NCBI GenBank assembly: GCA_013201395.1
Contig: JABMJD010000002.1
Span: forward strand, 98,882 to 162,881
Source: Candidatus Syntrophopropionicum ammoniitolerans
GTDB taxonomy: Bacteria > Bacillota > Desulfotomaculia > Desulfotomaculales > Pelotomaculaceae
Direction of reading: 5' to 3'
Length of the DNA: 64,000 bases
The notes beneath the pieces were generated by a model. It made no database searches and was not told the origin of the DNA. It was given only the letters and a program-made list of their open reading frames with translations. Below, piece by piece: positions 26,423 through 35,430 of this stretch. The position numbers were made by a program, and so were the translations under genes. Within the stretch, counting starts at the first letter, position 1; every line of letters begins with the position of its first letter.

Positions 26423-27472
26423 CTAAAACACAATTCGCCGAAAGTTGCCTTCATATCTCTCTTCCCCCAATTTTAGACCCGGCACAGCATTCAGTGTCGG
26501 CGGCGCAAAGGACTGTCGCAAAAATTTATGGTAAGCAGCGCAGGCAATCATCGCCGCGTTGTCTGTACACAGTATCAGTGGTGGTACATGCACCTGCAGT
26601 GACCGGCGACCGGCCTGATCCATAAAATCTGCCCGCAGTTTGCTATTGGCGGCCACACCGCCGGCGAGAAGGATTGTGGACACGCCGGCCCCCTTCGCAG
26701 CCTCAATGGTCTTATCAACCAGGACATCTGCTACCGCCTGCTGGAATCCGGCAGCTAGATCGGCCTGGTTCACCTCTTCGCCCCTTTGCCCGGCCCGATG
26801 GAGAAAATTTATTACCGCAGACTTGAGTCCACTAAAGCTGAAGTCCAAACTGCCCTTTTCCAGGTAGGCCCGTGGTAGTTCAATAGCACCAGGATCCCCT
26901 GACTGGGCCAGGCGCTCAATAAGCGGCCCGCCGGGATAGCCCAGACCAAGGGTACGGGCCACCTTGTCGAAAGCCTCACCTGCCGCATCATCCCTGGTTT
27001 TCCCCAAAACCTGATAACTGCCGTGTTTCTCCATATAAACCAGGTCAGTATGCCCACCGGAGACCACCAGGCAGACCAGGGGGAATTCCAAGCCGGGAGT
27101 TACCGCGAAATTGGCGTAAATATGGCCCTCAATGTGGTTAATACCCAGAAGGGGTAGATCTAAACCATAGGCCAGTGCCTTTGCCGCCGCCACTCCTACC
27201 AACAAGGCCCCCACCAATCCGGGCCCATATGTCACTGCAACAGCATCAAGATCTGCAAATTCCAGGCCGGCCTCCTCCATGGCCTCCTCAATCACAGGAG
27301 TGATTAGCTCCAGATGTTTGCGGGAGGCTATTTCGGGCACTACACCACCGAATTTCTGATGAACATCTACCTGTGAAGATATTATATTGGAACGTATTTC
27401 TGCACCATTGACCACAACAGCTGCTGCAGTTTCATCGCATGATGTCTCTATACCCAAAATATTAACACCCAT
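26423..27472 (-). CDS. tsaD: tRNA N6-threonylcarbamoyladenosine transferase TsaD
   Basis: TsaD places the threonylcarbamoyl group on A37 of ANN-reading tRNAs, with TsaB and TsaE. The protein has the ASKHA-type [16 protein letters not shown] start, the metal-binding HIEGHIYAN (two His, about residue 110), [19 protein letters not shown] and [13 protein letters not shown] chose the ATG at 27472, preceded by GGTGG 7 bases upstream; a TTG at 27490 would add six residues. Length is about 349, normal for the family. No tsaB, tsaE or rimI lies next to it. Confidence 0.97.
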   Translation of the reverse strand: MGVNILGIETSCDETAAAVVVNGAEIRSNIISSQVDVHQKFGGVVPEIASRKHLELITPVIEEAMEEAGLEFADLDAVAVTYGPGLVGALLVGVAAAKALAYGLDLPLLGINHIEGHIYANFAVTPGLEFPLVCLVVSGGHTDLVYMEKHGSYQVLGKTRDDAAGEAFDKVARTLGLGYPGGPLIERLAQSGDPGAIELPRAYLEKGSLDFSFSGLKSAVINFLHRAGQRGEEVNQADLAAGFQQAVADVLVDKTIEAAKGAGVSTILLAGGVAANSKLRADFMDQAGRRSLQVHVPPLILCTDNAAMIACAAYHKFLRQSFAPPTLNAVPGLKLGEERYEGNFRRIVF

Positions 27473-27699
27473 TATGTAGCCACCTGCCAATCCGACAATA
27501 CCTGATCATGTCTATGTTTCTACCACATCTATTTCTCTGTATTATAACACAAAAAAACGCCAATATTACGTAGCACAAAGGCAATAGGGGACCACTGTTA
27601 AGACCACAGCGAAAACAGTGGATCTGAAACAGCCCGGAAAAGAATAAACGGACTCCTGCGGGGGAAACTAGCCATAAATAGTAATTGGGGGAATTATTC

Positions 27700-27948
27700 A
27701 TGAATAATATGCTTAACAATTGGGATCAATGGAAGAGAATGCTGGGCCAGGCTGTGGAGTATGCCCAGGAGCTGGGTATCCCAAACAATCAAATCAATTC
27801 TATGGCCCAACAACTAGGAGATATCCTGGCTGAAAAGGTGCCCCCTGGTAACCCGGAACAACAAGCGATGAAGGAACTCTGGGAGGTAGCCGAAAACAAC
27901 GAAAAACAGGTCCTCGCCTGTCTGATGACCAAACTGGTAAGCAAATAG
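27700..27948 (+). CDS. DUF3243 family protein
   Basis: The 82-residue protein matches the DUF3243 family found in spore-forming Firmicutes (Bacillus YmfJ): NWDQWKRMLGQAVEYAQELG, INSMAQQLGDILAEKVPP and MKELWEVAENNEKQVLA. It is small, helical and soluble, with no known function. I set the start at the ATG at 27700, 9 bases after GGGGG; an earlier ATG at 27685 has no ribosome site. A strong terminator follows. Confidence 0.85.
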   Translation: MNNMLNNWDQWKRMLGQAVEYAQELGIPNNQINSMAQQLGDILAEKVPPGNPEQQAMKELWEVAENNEKQVLACLMTKLVSK

Positions 27949-27950
27949 CC

Positions 27951-27978
27951 GGGGGTGGGCTAAGCCCACCCCTTTTTT
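27951..27978 (+). terminator. Terminator after the DUF3243 gene
   Basis: GGGGTGGGC-TAA-GCCCACCCC followed by six T residues; a strong intrinsic terminator on the plus strand, overlapping the end of the convergent hydrolase gene. Confidence 0.92.
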
Positions 27979-28706
27979 ATTTCTGCTGCTATTAAATTTA
28001 GCATCCGATCATTGGAAAAATATCCACTGTGACTTTTTATGGGGTCAAAATCTATAGTTAGTTCAACATGTTCATCCAGGTTGTCGATAAACTTGGGGAC
28101 CATATGTGGAAAAGCTATATCCAGGATACCTGCAATATTGGTAAAACGCCCCACTGCCGGCCGTATGCGGAAATCTGTCCATTCCGCCACCCCATGTTTG
28201 AACCAGAACAAAGGGCTTCCCAGCATGATTAGGTGAGAAACCTTTTTTGCTGCTTCCTCGTTTTGCTTCAAAGCGCAGTAACATACTATTGCTCCTAAGC
28301 TGTAGCCGATCAGGTGGACCTGTTTACTACTGTTATCAATAGCCTCATACAAGCGATTATTAACGGCGTGGTGGGTTTTATTGAGGTACAAATAAGATAT
28401 TATGTCGCCAAAATTGTCCACTACATAATCAGCTAACTTTTTAACCGGCTTTAGTCCTTCTATAAAAGAAAAACGTGATAAACTAATCTCCTGCAATGCC
28501 TGTTGCCGTAAGGCAGTAATTTGCACACCCAAATCACAAAGTCCAGTCTCTGCCCTGGAGCCCGGCACCAGGTCATAATAATACACACCGCCAAACTGTT
28601 CTTCCGGCAGTCCTAACCCGGCCCTGGAAAGGGCCGCATTCAATAACTCAGCCCATTTTTGCCAGTAAAATCTATCGTCACTATGTCCCATACCATGCAC
28701 AAACAA
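27960..28706 (-). CDS. Alpha/beta-hydrolase (lipase-like)
   Basis: The protein of about 248 residues starts with an oxyanion-hole motif FVHGMGHSD and carries the nucleophile elbow GYSLG (about residue 140), a candidate Asp in ILDIAF and a candidate His in SHSGYF, so the Ser-Asp-His triad of an alpha/beta hydrolase is plausible. No signal peptide is seen. The start is uncertain: the TTG at 28706 is used, but the frame is open upstream (IRFGII) and an AGGGGG lies 19 bases earlier. Substrate unknown. Confidence 0.75.
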   Translation of the reverse strand: MFVHGMGHSDDRFYWQKWAELLNAALSRAGLGLPEEQFGGVYYYDLVPGSRAETGLCDLGVQITALRQQALQEISLSRFSFIEGLKPVKKLADYVVDNFGDIISYLYLNKTHHAVNNRLYEAIDNSSKQVHLIGYSLGAIVCYCALKQNEEAAKKVSHLIMLGSPLFWFKHGVAEWTDFRIRPAVGRFTNIAGILDIAFPHMVPKFIDNLDEHVELTIDFDPIKSHSGYFSNDRMLNLIAAEIKKGWA

Positions 28707-28866
28707 AATTATCCCAAATCTTATACCCCCTGGAAACTACTAATTTATACATAATATTCCGCACATGGATATTTGACAAGATTTATTAGGCAGCCCTTTC
28801 CATAAACAAGCCCCTGCCCCAATGTCGGGTCTCCCAACAAAAGGCCGCATCATCCTGATCCTATTT

Positions 28867-28896
28867 AAAACCCCGCCTTTAAAGGGCGGGGTTTTA
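28867..28896. terminator. Bidirectional terminator
   Basis: AAAACCCCGCC-TTTAAA-GGGCGGGGTTTT forms a stem flanked by A and T runs, so it can work on both strands. It directly follows the small zinc-binding gene on the minus strand. Confidence 0.85.
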
Positions 28897-28897
28897 G

Positions 28898-29065
28898 CTA
28901 GTTCTTTAATGAAATTGTACCCCTATCACATGCCACCAGTTCTGTCCTGATATCACCACAATTTTTACAAACAATGGTAAGCTCATCGCAGAGATCCCTT
29001 TGTGACACATAGGAATCGAAACCGTTCGGATCCTGGTTGCCACAATCACAGATAAACCTGATCAT
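28898..29065 (-). CDS. Small zinc-ribbon-like protein (55 residues)
   Basis: I found this small frame by hand. It starts MIRFICDCGNQDPNGFDSY and contains two CxC/CxxC pairs, CDC and CKNC, 27 residues apart, as expected for a single zinc ribbon. AGGTGAT lies about 8 bases before the ATG, and a strong terminator follows the TAG stop. It is followed in the opposite direction of the map by the rhomboid gene, on the same strand and 61 bases upstream. Function unknown. Confidence 0.75.
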   Translation of the reverse strand: MIRFICDCGNQDPNGFDSYVSQRDLCDELTIVCKNCGDIRTELVACDRGTISLKN

Positions 29066-29126
29066 TTTTTATCACCTCTGCTTGTTAATTAAAAATTCGA
29101 CAGCAGCGGTGATGATCCTTTTTTGT

Positions 29127-29792
29127 TCAATATCCAATGTTTGCCCTGCGCGTGGCAAAAATTTTTACTAATGCTATGCCGGCAACAAAGCCCCCTACAT
29201 GGGCCCAAAAGGCTACGCCCTGTCCCACCTGGCCAAAACTTACCGCGCCGCTGACCAACTGCAACACAAACCATAAACCCAGAAACAATATGGCCGGCAG
29301 GTAAATAATCTGGATGAAAACAAAGACAAAAACCAGCGTAAGCACCCTGGCGCGGGGAAAAAGAACCAGGTAAGCACCCAGCACACCGGCAATGGCGCCG
29401 CTGGCACCGACCAGTGGAATGTTGGAATGGGGGAAAAAGAATATATGGGCAAATGTAGCCAGGTAGCCGGTTAAAAGGTAAAATACCAGGTATTTGAAAT
29501 GCCCCATGCTGTCTTCCACATTATCCCCGAAAATCCAGAGGTAAAGCATATTGCCCAGAAGATGCAGCCAGCCCCCATGAAAAAACATGGTGGCCGTCAT
29601 TTTAGCAAATTGCTCCACTGTAAAGCCTGCACTAACAGCCTGGGCAGGAATTACAGCGTGGTTAAATATATACTCATTCAGGGACTGGCCCAGAGATAAC
29701 TCAAAACCAAAAACAATCACGTTAATTGCGATTAGAATGTAATTCACAATCGGGAAGGTACTGGAAGGTATATCGTCTCTTAAGGGTATCAC
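29127..29792 (-). CDS. Rhomboid family intramembrane serine protease
   Basis: Rhomboids cleave substrate helices inside the membrane. The 221-residue protein has six or more helices, the HGGWLHLLGNMLYLWIFG segment (loop 1 and helix 2, about 71-88), the nucleophile serine in GASGAIAG (about 130) and the partner histidine in WAHVGGF (about 195). The start is a GTG at 29792 with AGGAGG 9 bases upstream. It is followed by the small zinc-ribbon gene. Substrates are unknown. Confidence 0.95.
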   Translation of the reverse strand: MIPLRDDIPSSTFPIVNYILIAINVIVFGFELSLGQSLNEYIFNHAVIPAQAVSAGFTVEQFAKMTATMFFHGGWLHLLGNMLYLWIFGDNVEDSMGHFKYLVFYLLTGYLATFAHIFFFPHSNIPLVGASGAIAGVLGAYLVLFPRARVLTLVFVFVFIQIIYLPAILFLGLWFVLQLVSGAVSFGQVGQGVAFWAHVGGFVAGIALVKIFATRRANIGY

Positions 29793-29932
29793 CCTGTGTC
29801 CCTCCTATATCATACAAAGGCCCACCATTTACACACTTTTTCATCAGAAGATCCCCTTCAAATGGCGCCTTTTATATTCTTCCCGGTTTTGTCAGGCTTT
29901 AGGAAGGTCTATATTACCAGTGCCGCTTGTAA

Positions 29933-30673
29933 TTATTTTTCCAGGGCAGTAAGCACATCCGTCAACACCCGTCCCGCCGTTTCATTAACCACAACTTCAG
30001 CCTTATTGTCCCAGGCGGTGGAATCTTTGTTTACAATAGCCAGCCGGGGAGCCATATCCGGCAGTTCCGCCACCGGGTAGACGGTAAGGCTGCTGCCAAC
30101 CACAAGCAATAGATTGCAACGATGCATAGCCACCACCGCCCCACCAAAATCTCCTCCCAGATCATCCCCAAAAAGCACCACATCCAACCGGAGCACACCA
30201 CCGCATGCTTCACAAAGAGGTGGATTTATCCCTTCATTAAACTGATTAACGAGAAAATCAAGGGGGTACCTTTTTTTACAATACATGCAGCTACAGGTCC
30301 TCAGGTGACCATGCACCTCCCAGAGTTGTTTTGAACCTGCTTTACGATGTAATCCATCAATGTTCTGCGTGATCACACCGCCAAGCAAACCTTTTTCTTC
30401 CAACTTGGCCAGGGCATAGTGGGCAGGGTTGGGTTCCATTTCGGTAAAACCGGTCCAACTCATTAAATTGGTTTTGTAAAAGGCAGCCGGGTCCTGTTTC
30501 AAAGCAAAAACTGAAGCCGTCTCCATTGGGTTGGTCTTTGTCCACAGGCCCCCGGGGCTCCGGAAGTCAGGAATACCACTTTCAGTGCTAATGCCGGCCC
30601 CCGTAAGAGCTAAAGTGCATGACGAATTTTTGATTAGATTGGCCAGGCGATTAATCTTTTCAGTGTAATCCAT
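29933..30673 (-). CDS. NAD-dependent protein deacylase (sirtuin)
   Basis: Sirtuins remove acyl groups from lysines using NAD. The 246-residue protein has the NAD-binding TGAGIST and GIPDFRS motifs, the catalytic core TQNIDGLHRKAG, the catalytic histidine in VHG (about 120), a four-cysteine zinc site (CSCMYC and CEACGG region) and VVGSSLTVYP. All key residues are present. AGGAG lies 9 bases before the ATG. The gene appears to be monocistronic. Confidence 0.96.
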   Translation of the reverse strand: MDYTEKINRLANLIKNSSCTLALTGAGISTESGIPDFRSPGGLWTKTNPMETASVFALKQDPAAFYKTNLMSWTGFTEMEPNPAHYALAKLEEKGLLGGVITQNIDGLHRKAGSKQLWEVHGHLRTCSCMYCKKRYPLDFLVNQFNEGINPPLCEACGGVLRLDVVLFGDDLGGDFGGAVVAMHRCNLLLVVGSSLTVYPVAELPDMAPRLAIVNKDSTAWDNKAEVVVNETAGRVLTDVLTALEK

Positions 30674-30833
30674 ATATCACATGCTCCTATATCTTTATAT
30701 GTTATGTAACCTGCCTTTGAAGACAGTTACCTAACTATATCATAATTGTGGACACCGATAAAAACAAGCCTTGGCCGATTAATACACCCACCGGTACATG
30801 CAATATTCACCGGCCCCACCTCCTACAGGGTAG

Positions 30834-31886
30834 CTATTTACGTGGTTCCAGTGCCGTCAACGGGTCTGCCTGACCCAGTGTTCTACTGAACAGAAGACTG
30901 CCGGCCCCCAACAAAAGATTGATCACCGCAAATACAAGGTAGATCAAGCTAAAACTGGTAGTATCCTTTAACAATAGATACCCGCCGTATAACAGCAACC
31001 CACACCAGAAGTAATTCCTCACTTTCTTTCTGGAGCCAAAAACAGTGTCAATAAAGGCATCCAGGCGTCTATGATTTTCGCTCTTTGTTTTCCCCAGACC
31101 ATGATCTTCCTCGCCAAAAACCCCAATGCCGGCCCGTCTGGCCAAATCAATCAAACCATACCTGTTGACTAGCATAATTTTAATGCCCGCGCGAGTCGCC
31201 TGCCTGGTAACCTGAGCTACACCGGCCGCAAAATCACCGCTGGTTATAAATAAGCCGTTTTTCAACCCGGCATCATCCAGGGCGTTAAAAAAGGAGCTCA
31301 CCGCCAGCGGGGTCACCGGCTGTTCCCCCTCCTGATATAAGCATTTAATCCCCACCGGGGCACCCTTAAAAAGACCCTTGATATCGATCTGTTCATTCCA
31401 CCTGGCCTTTTTATCTTCCCCATGTCTCAGGTTCAACTGGGCAAAACCAGGCAAATTGCCAAGCAAATCCTTGACCGGGGCTGCAAACCCTTGTTGTGGA
31501 TGTAACTTTATCTCATCCATAAATCGCTGCCCGGCCAACCAGAGGCCCCGCTGAATTTCTTTTCTTTTTTGCCGCTTTTCCAAAAATTTTTTTAGAGCTA
31601 CGGCCTGCATAGTCAGCAGCAGCAGTGAAATGGCTAATGAAGCGGCAGGCTTACCAGTGAGGTTAAGCAGCACTAAAAAACCAGCCAGCCATATCAGTAA
31701 AAGACCACCAATATAGTCAAGGCTTTTCCCAATTATAGTCCGACCATCTTCTTTAGGCTTCTGGGTGAAATAACGCAACACCGCCACCCGTTCGCGCCTT
31801 TCCTTCCAACGGGCCAAACTAAACCTGAAATGGCGTCCCCCGGTTGCCAAAAATTTTCCTGCTGTAAATCTGTTTTTCATCATCAA
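30834..31886 (-). CDS. Membrane protein with Mrr-like nuclease-fold domain
   Basis: The 350-residue protein has a basic N-terminus, two hydrophobic helices (about 58-100), a soluble middle domain (about 140-265) and two C-terminal helices (about 293-340). The soluble part resembles the Mrr/restriction-endonuclease-like fold: PVGIKCLYQEGEQPVTPLAV, NGLFITSGDFAAGVAQVTRQA and KIMLVNRYGLIDLARRAG follow the usual strand-helix order with IKC in place of the Q-x-K core. Catalytic acids are not obvious, so nuclease activity is uncertain. GGAGG precedes the ATG triplet run. It may be a membrane-tethered DNA-binding or degenerate nuclease protein. Confidence 0.65.
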   Translation of the reverse strand: MMMKNRFTAGKFLATGGRHFRFSLARWKERRERVAVLRYFTQKPKEDGRTIIGKSLDYIGGLLLIWLAGFLVLLNLTGKPAASLAISLLLLTMQAVALKKFLEKRQKRKEIQRGLWLAGQRFMDEIKLHPQQGFAAPVKDLLGNLPGFAQLNLRHGEDKKARWNEQIDIKGLFKGAPVGIKCLYQEGEQPVTPLAVSSFFNALDDAGLKNGLFITSGDFAAGVAQVTRQATRAGIKIMLVNRYGLIDLARRAGIGVFGEEDHGLGKTKSENHRRLDAFIDTVFGSRKKVRNYFWCGLLLYGGYLLLKDTTSFSLIYLVFAVINLLLGAGSLLFSRTLGQADPLTALEPRK

Positions 31887-31981
31887 TCCTCCGGTTTTAT
31901 CCCTTTATGATCATTTTAACCACATTGCCGGTAAACATTACCTTTACTGCTGCTGTTAGTTTCCGCCGGGAGGGACCTATT

Positions 31982-32011
31982 TTGACAGTAGTAACTAACT
32001 GCTCCTTTACT
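31982..32011 (+). promoter_or_regulatory. Candidate thrC promoter
   Basis: TTGACA at 31982-31987 is followed after 18 bases by TTTACT. The -35 is perfect and the -10 weak. It is about 60 bases upstream of thrC. Confidence 0.5.
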
Positions 32012-32070
32012 AAGGCAGGTTTATATAGTTTAATGATAATGTTGTAATTACTTTTCAGGAGGCCAAGAAA

Positions 32071-33570
32071 ATGCTTTATGAAAGCACCAGGGGTAACTAC
32101 AGACGGGTTCCGGCAGCAGAAGCAATTAAGCTAGGGATAGCACCTGACGGCGGGCTTTTCGTCCCCTCTGAACAGGTGATCATTGATAGCAAAAAGCTGC
32201 AAGAGATGATCGGGCTGGACTACCGGCAGCGGGCACACTTAATATTGAAGAAATTTTTAGATGATTACACCATAGATGAAATTAATAACTGTTTGCAACA
32301 AGCCTATAACACTGAAAATTTTACTTCACCGGCAATCGCCCCACTGCACAAGCTAACCGACAGCCTTTATATACTTGAACTGTGGCATGGCCCTACCTGT
32401 GCCTTCAAGGACATGGCCCTGCAGATTCTGCCTCACTTTTTAACAAAAGCAGCGGAAAAAACAGGGGAAAAATCCACCATTGTGATTCTGGTGGCTACCT
32501 CCGGTGATACAGGCAAAGCTGCCCTGGAAGGCTTTAAAGATGTACCCGGATCTCGGATCATCGTTTTCTATCCTGATCAGGGAGTCAGTGAAATCCAGAA
32601 ACTGCAAATGCTGACCCAGGAGGGTAATAATGTAGCCGTGGTGGCAGTACGGGGAAATTTTGATGACGCCCAAACCGGTGTAAAAAAAATTTTTGCGGAT
32701 GAAACCTTCAATCTGGGACTGCAACAGGCTGGTTACAGACTTTCTTCAGCCAATTCCATCAACTGGGGCCGGCTGGTTCCCCAGATAGTCTACTATTTTT
32801 CCGCTTATCTGGACCTGGCCGCAAAAAACGTGATTAAGCCGGGAGAAAAAATTAATTTTGTTGTTCCTACAGGTAATTTCGGCAACATCCTGGCCGCCTA
32901 TTACGCCAGAGAAATGGGGCTGCCAGTACACAGGCTAATCTGCGCAGCCAATACCAACAACGTGCTCACTGACTTTATCCGAAGCGGCATATACAATCGC
33001 AACCGGCACTTTGTTAAAACCATTTCTCCTTCTATGGATATATTGATTTCCAGCAACCTGGAACGCCTGCTTTACCATATTGCGGATCGTGATCACAATA
33101 AGGTAACTCGTTGGATGGCTGATCTGCAGGAAACAGGCCAGTACCAGATTGATGAGCATAGTAAAAACAAAATCCAGGAGATATTTTGGTCCGATTATGC
33201 CAATGAAGAAGAAACACTGCATACTATCAGCACGGTACACCGCCGTTTTGGCTATATTATAGACACCCACACCGCTGTGGCCATGAAGGTTTACGAAAAA
33301 TATACAGAGGCTACCACTGACGGCACAAAAACAATTGTTGCCTCTACTGCCAGCCCCTTTAAGTTTAACGATAGCGTAGTCAAAGCCATTCTTGGGGAAC
33401 AGGCAGTACAGGATCAAGATGAGCTGCAGCTACTGCATGTACTGGCAAAAACCGGCGGCACAGATATTCCCACCGGGCTAAAAAACCTGGATCACAAGCC
33501 TATCCGGCATAAAACAATTACCGGCAGTGAGGGTATGGCGGAAACAGTTAAAGACATACTGGGGATATAG
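32071..33570 (+). CDS. thrC: Threonine synthase
   Basis: ThrC converts O-phosphohomoserine to threonine with PLP. The 499-residue length and motifs identify the long class: an N-terminal ESTRGNYRRVPAAEAI start, the PLP lysine in CAFKDMALQ (about residue 113), ATSGDTGKAALEG, SANSINWGRLVPQ and VPTGNFGNILAAYYA. The C-terminal third carries TAVAMKVYEKY and an ASTASPFKF segment. AGGAGG lies 9 bases before the ATG. Neighbours are unrelated, so hom and thrB lie elsewhere. Confidence 0.97.
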   Translation: MLYESTRGNYRRVPAAEAIKLGIAPDGGLFVPSEQVIIDSKKLQEMIGLDYRQRAHLILKKFLDDYTIDEINNCLQQAYNTENFTSPAIAPLHKLTDSLYILELWHGPTCAFKDMALQILPHFLTKAAEKTGEKSTIVILVATSGDTGKAALEGFKDVPGSRIIVFYPDQGVSEIQKLQMLTQEGNNVAVVAVRGNFDDAQTGVKKIFADETFNLGLQQAGYRLSSANSINWGRLVPQIVYYFSAYLDLAAKNVIKPGEKINFVVPTGNFGNILAAYYAREMGLPVHRLICAANTNNVLTDFIRSGIYNRNRHFVKTISPSMDILISSNLERLLYHIADRDHNKVTRWMADLQETGQYQIDEHSKNKIQEIFWSDYANEEETLHTISTVHRRFGYIIDTHTAVAMKVYEKYTEATTDGTKTIVASTASPFKFNDSVVKAILGEQAVQDQDELQLLHVLAKTGGTDIPTGLKNLDHKPIRHKTITGSEGMAETVKDILGI

Positions 33571-33598
33571 AAAAGACCTGATTATTTCCTAGAAATGT

Positions 33599-33627
33599 TT
33601 GACTTCTATAAGATATCATGCTAAAAT
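33599..33627 (+). promoter_or_regulatory. Promoter of the 33.7-kb zinc-ribbon gene
   Basis: TTGACT at 33599-33604 and TAAAAT at 33622-33627 are separated by 17 bases. The leader is about 105 bases and contains a near-perfect palindrome, TTAGGGATGTACATCCTAA, around 33684-33702. Confidence 0.7.
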
Positions 33628-33739
33628 CAAAAGGTTCTAACGGTTAGGTTTATATATTTCCCTCTCTCAGCCTATTATGTTGGTTAGGGATGTACATCCT
33701 AATCAAATGGGCTAATATTAATTAAGAGGGGGTTTCCTA

Positions 33740-34024
33740 ATGTTTGAGGACCGTTACCTGACCTGCCGTGACTGTGGCGAAGAATTTGTTTTTTCTGCCT
33801 CAGAGCAGGAATTTTACGCCGAAAAAGGCTTTACCAATGATCCTGGACGTTGCCCGAGCTGCCGTGCAGCACGGAAACGGAGCAACAACGGCTACCGCCA
33901 GAAGCGCCAGATGTATCCGGTGGTATGCGCCGAATGCGGCAAAGATACCGAGGTTCCTTTCCAGCCTACTGGAGAAAGACCGGTATACTGCAGCGAATGT
34001 TTCCGCCAGAGACAAAGTTACTAA
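33740..34024 (+). CDS. Double zinc-ribbon protein (CxxC repeat family)
   Basis: The 94-residue protein has four CxxC pairs (CRDC, CPSC, CAEC, CSEC) forming two zinc ribbons. The pattern EFVFSASEQEFYAEKGF and CGKDTEVPFQPTGERPVYCSEC is that of a widespread bacterial family of small zinc-binding proteins (zf_Tbcl type). The function is not known; RNA or nucleic-acid binding is a guess. GGGGGT precedes the ATG, and the promoter and terminator flank it, so it is a single-gene unit with an unusual palindromic leader. Confidence 0.85.
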   Translation: MFEDRYLTCRDCGEEFVFSASEQEFYAEKGFTNDPGRCPSCRAARKRSNNGYRQKRQMYPVVCAECGKDTEVPFQPTGERPVYCSECFRQRQSY

Positions 34025-34033
34025 AAGGGACAA

Positions 34034-34068
34034 AAAAGAGGCAGTGTCAAAGACCTGCCTCTTTCTTA
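34034..34068 (+). terminator. Terminator after the zinc-ribbon gene
   Basis: GAGGCAG-TGTCAAAGAC-CTGCCTC followed by TTTCTT, on the plus strand, converging with the Nudix gene. Confidence 0.85.
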
Positions 34069-34578
34069 TCTTTCGTCTGTGGTTCCCTGATGCCGTAGCC
34101 TTTCAATAACCAATCTGTCAGTGGGAAAAGCCAGCACCGGTGGCCTGGTTAAATCGAAATACCCGACCTCATCCAAATCGGCCTGAGCCTGCAGCACACC
34201 GCCCACAATATCAGCCATAAACCAGATTCCTACGGTATGGGTTTCTGGGTTGTGAAAATTTGACAACACAGTATAAACCCCTTTAATAATAACATCCAGG
34301 TTGGTCTCCTCTTTAAATTCCCTCATAGCAGCGTCATAGACATCCTCGTCATATTCAACATAGCCGCAGGGTATGCACCACAGGCCTTTATAGCTGCTGT
34401 TTCTTTGGCCCAGCAGGATTTGACCATCTTCATTTAGTATGATCACTGCTACGCCGACTACCGGGTTTTCATAAAAAATGTATCCGCAGACTGCACAAGT
34501 AAGCCTCTTTCTTTCCTCATAATTCTTATATAGTAGATTGCCACCACATTTTGGGCAATAAAAAAACCGCTGCTTCAC
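34066..34578 (-). CDS. Nudix hydrolase with N-terminal zinc ribbon
   Basis: An N-terminal zinc ribbon (CPKC about residue 9, CAVC about 29) precedes a Nudix domain whose box runs GYVEYDEDVYDAAMREFKEE, then TNL; the GX5EX7REUXEEXGU pattern is met except that the last Gly is Asn. Such proteins hydrolyse NADH, ADP-ribose or other nucleoside diphosphate derivatives. I chose the GTG at 34578, 8 bases after AAGGAG, rather than the GTG at 34587, which abuts the ribosome site. Substrate unknown. Confidence 0.88.
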   Translation of the reverse strand: MKQRFFYCPKCGGNLLYKNYEERKRLTCAVCGYIFYENPVVGVAVIILNEDGQILLGQRNSSYKGLWCIPCGYVEYDEDVYDAAMREFKEETNLDVIIKGVYTVLSNFHNPETHTVGIWFMADIVGGVLQAQADLDEVGYFDLTRPPVLAFPTDRLVIERLRHQGTTDER

Positions 34579-34683
34579 TTCATACACTCCTTTTACAACA
34601 CCACAATTATTATTATAATGCCTATTCTACCATTAAGGAAGTTTGCGTAGCAGGGTTTTGGCAAAAAAACATATTGATCCGCA

Positions 34684-35019
34684 TTACTGCGGATTTACTG
34701 TACCTTTATTGAGATCTACATATAGGGCATTTTCCTCTTCATCATAGTCAGCCTGATATTTACCCTTGGATGTTATGTAAAAATGATTAAAAAACCCCTT
34801 ACCGAAAACCTTTGTCTTCTTGATGTTCTGACCATCTTCCGAAGCTTTTATCCTGATTATATTTTTTTCTTTATTAAAGGCCAATTCAACCTTTTCTGTG
34901 TTCAATTTTTCACGGGCATGCTTGTTTAATACAATGGAATTCTTAGAAATCGTGACCAATGGCAGTTTGGGCACCCTTTCACCACGAGGCTTGTAAATTT
35001 CAAAAGCTATTTTTGACAC
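34684..35019 (-). CDS. Hypothetical protein
   Basis: This 111-residue protein is beta-strand rich with many Lys and Glu residues and no signal peptide, membrane segment or cysteine. The middle (TISKNSIVLNKHAREKL, KNIIRIKASEDG) resembles small DNA- or RNA-binding barrel-like proteins only in general character. I do not recognise a family. The GTG at 35019 is only about 1 base after GGGGG; an in-frame ATA at 35010 has better spacing (8 bases). It sits between the Nudix gene and an AT-rich gap. Confidence 0.6.
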   Translation of the reverse strand: MSKIAFEIYKPRGERVPKLPLVTISKNSIVLNKHAREKLNTEKVELAFNKEKNIIRIKASEDGQNIKKTKVFGKGFFNHFYITSKGKYQADYDEEENALYVDLNKGTVNPQ

Positions 35020-35430
35020 CCCCAGATTTTAGCATTATTAATAGATTATAAAAAAGAATCACACCTTTGTCAAACAGGATTAGATATTCCAACAAGACAA
35101 ACCTTATATTAAGATATTTGCTAGACCAGGGCTTTTTAAAAGCCTTATCACATTTCAAGGCAAATAGCGACCTTTTGCACAAAAATAAGCTTGTTCAGTC
35201 ACTTTTATTGTGTTTTTAGCGCCTCCGGCCATTAAATTAGAAAACTTTAGGGCAGCTATAAATATGTCATAAACAGCTCCTTAGCACCTACTGCGCGGCT
35301 TAATCTCGATGGAGGTTAATAATTAAAAAGATATTTCTAATGATAAAGGATTTTTTTACTAGCACAAAGAACATTAAAATTATTGCACTATGGTATTTTG
35401 TTACTATCCCAAGCAAGGGGGGGAATAAAT
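35020..35430. other. AT-rich intergenic region
   Basis: About 410 AT-rich bases between divergent genes. I see no supported gene, terminator or RNA. A GATGGAGG near 35310 is not followed by a usable start. Confidence 0.4.
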
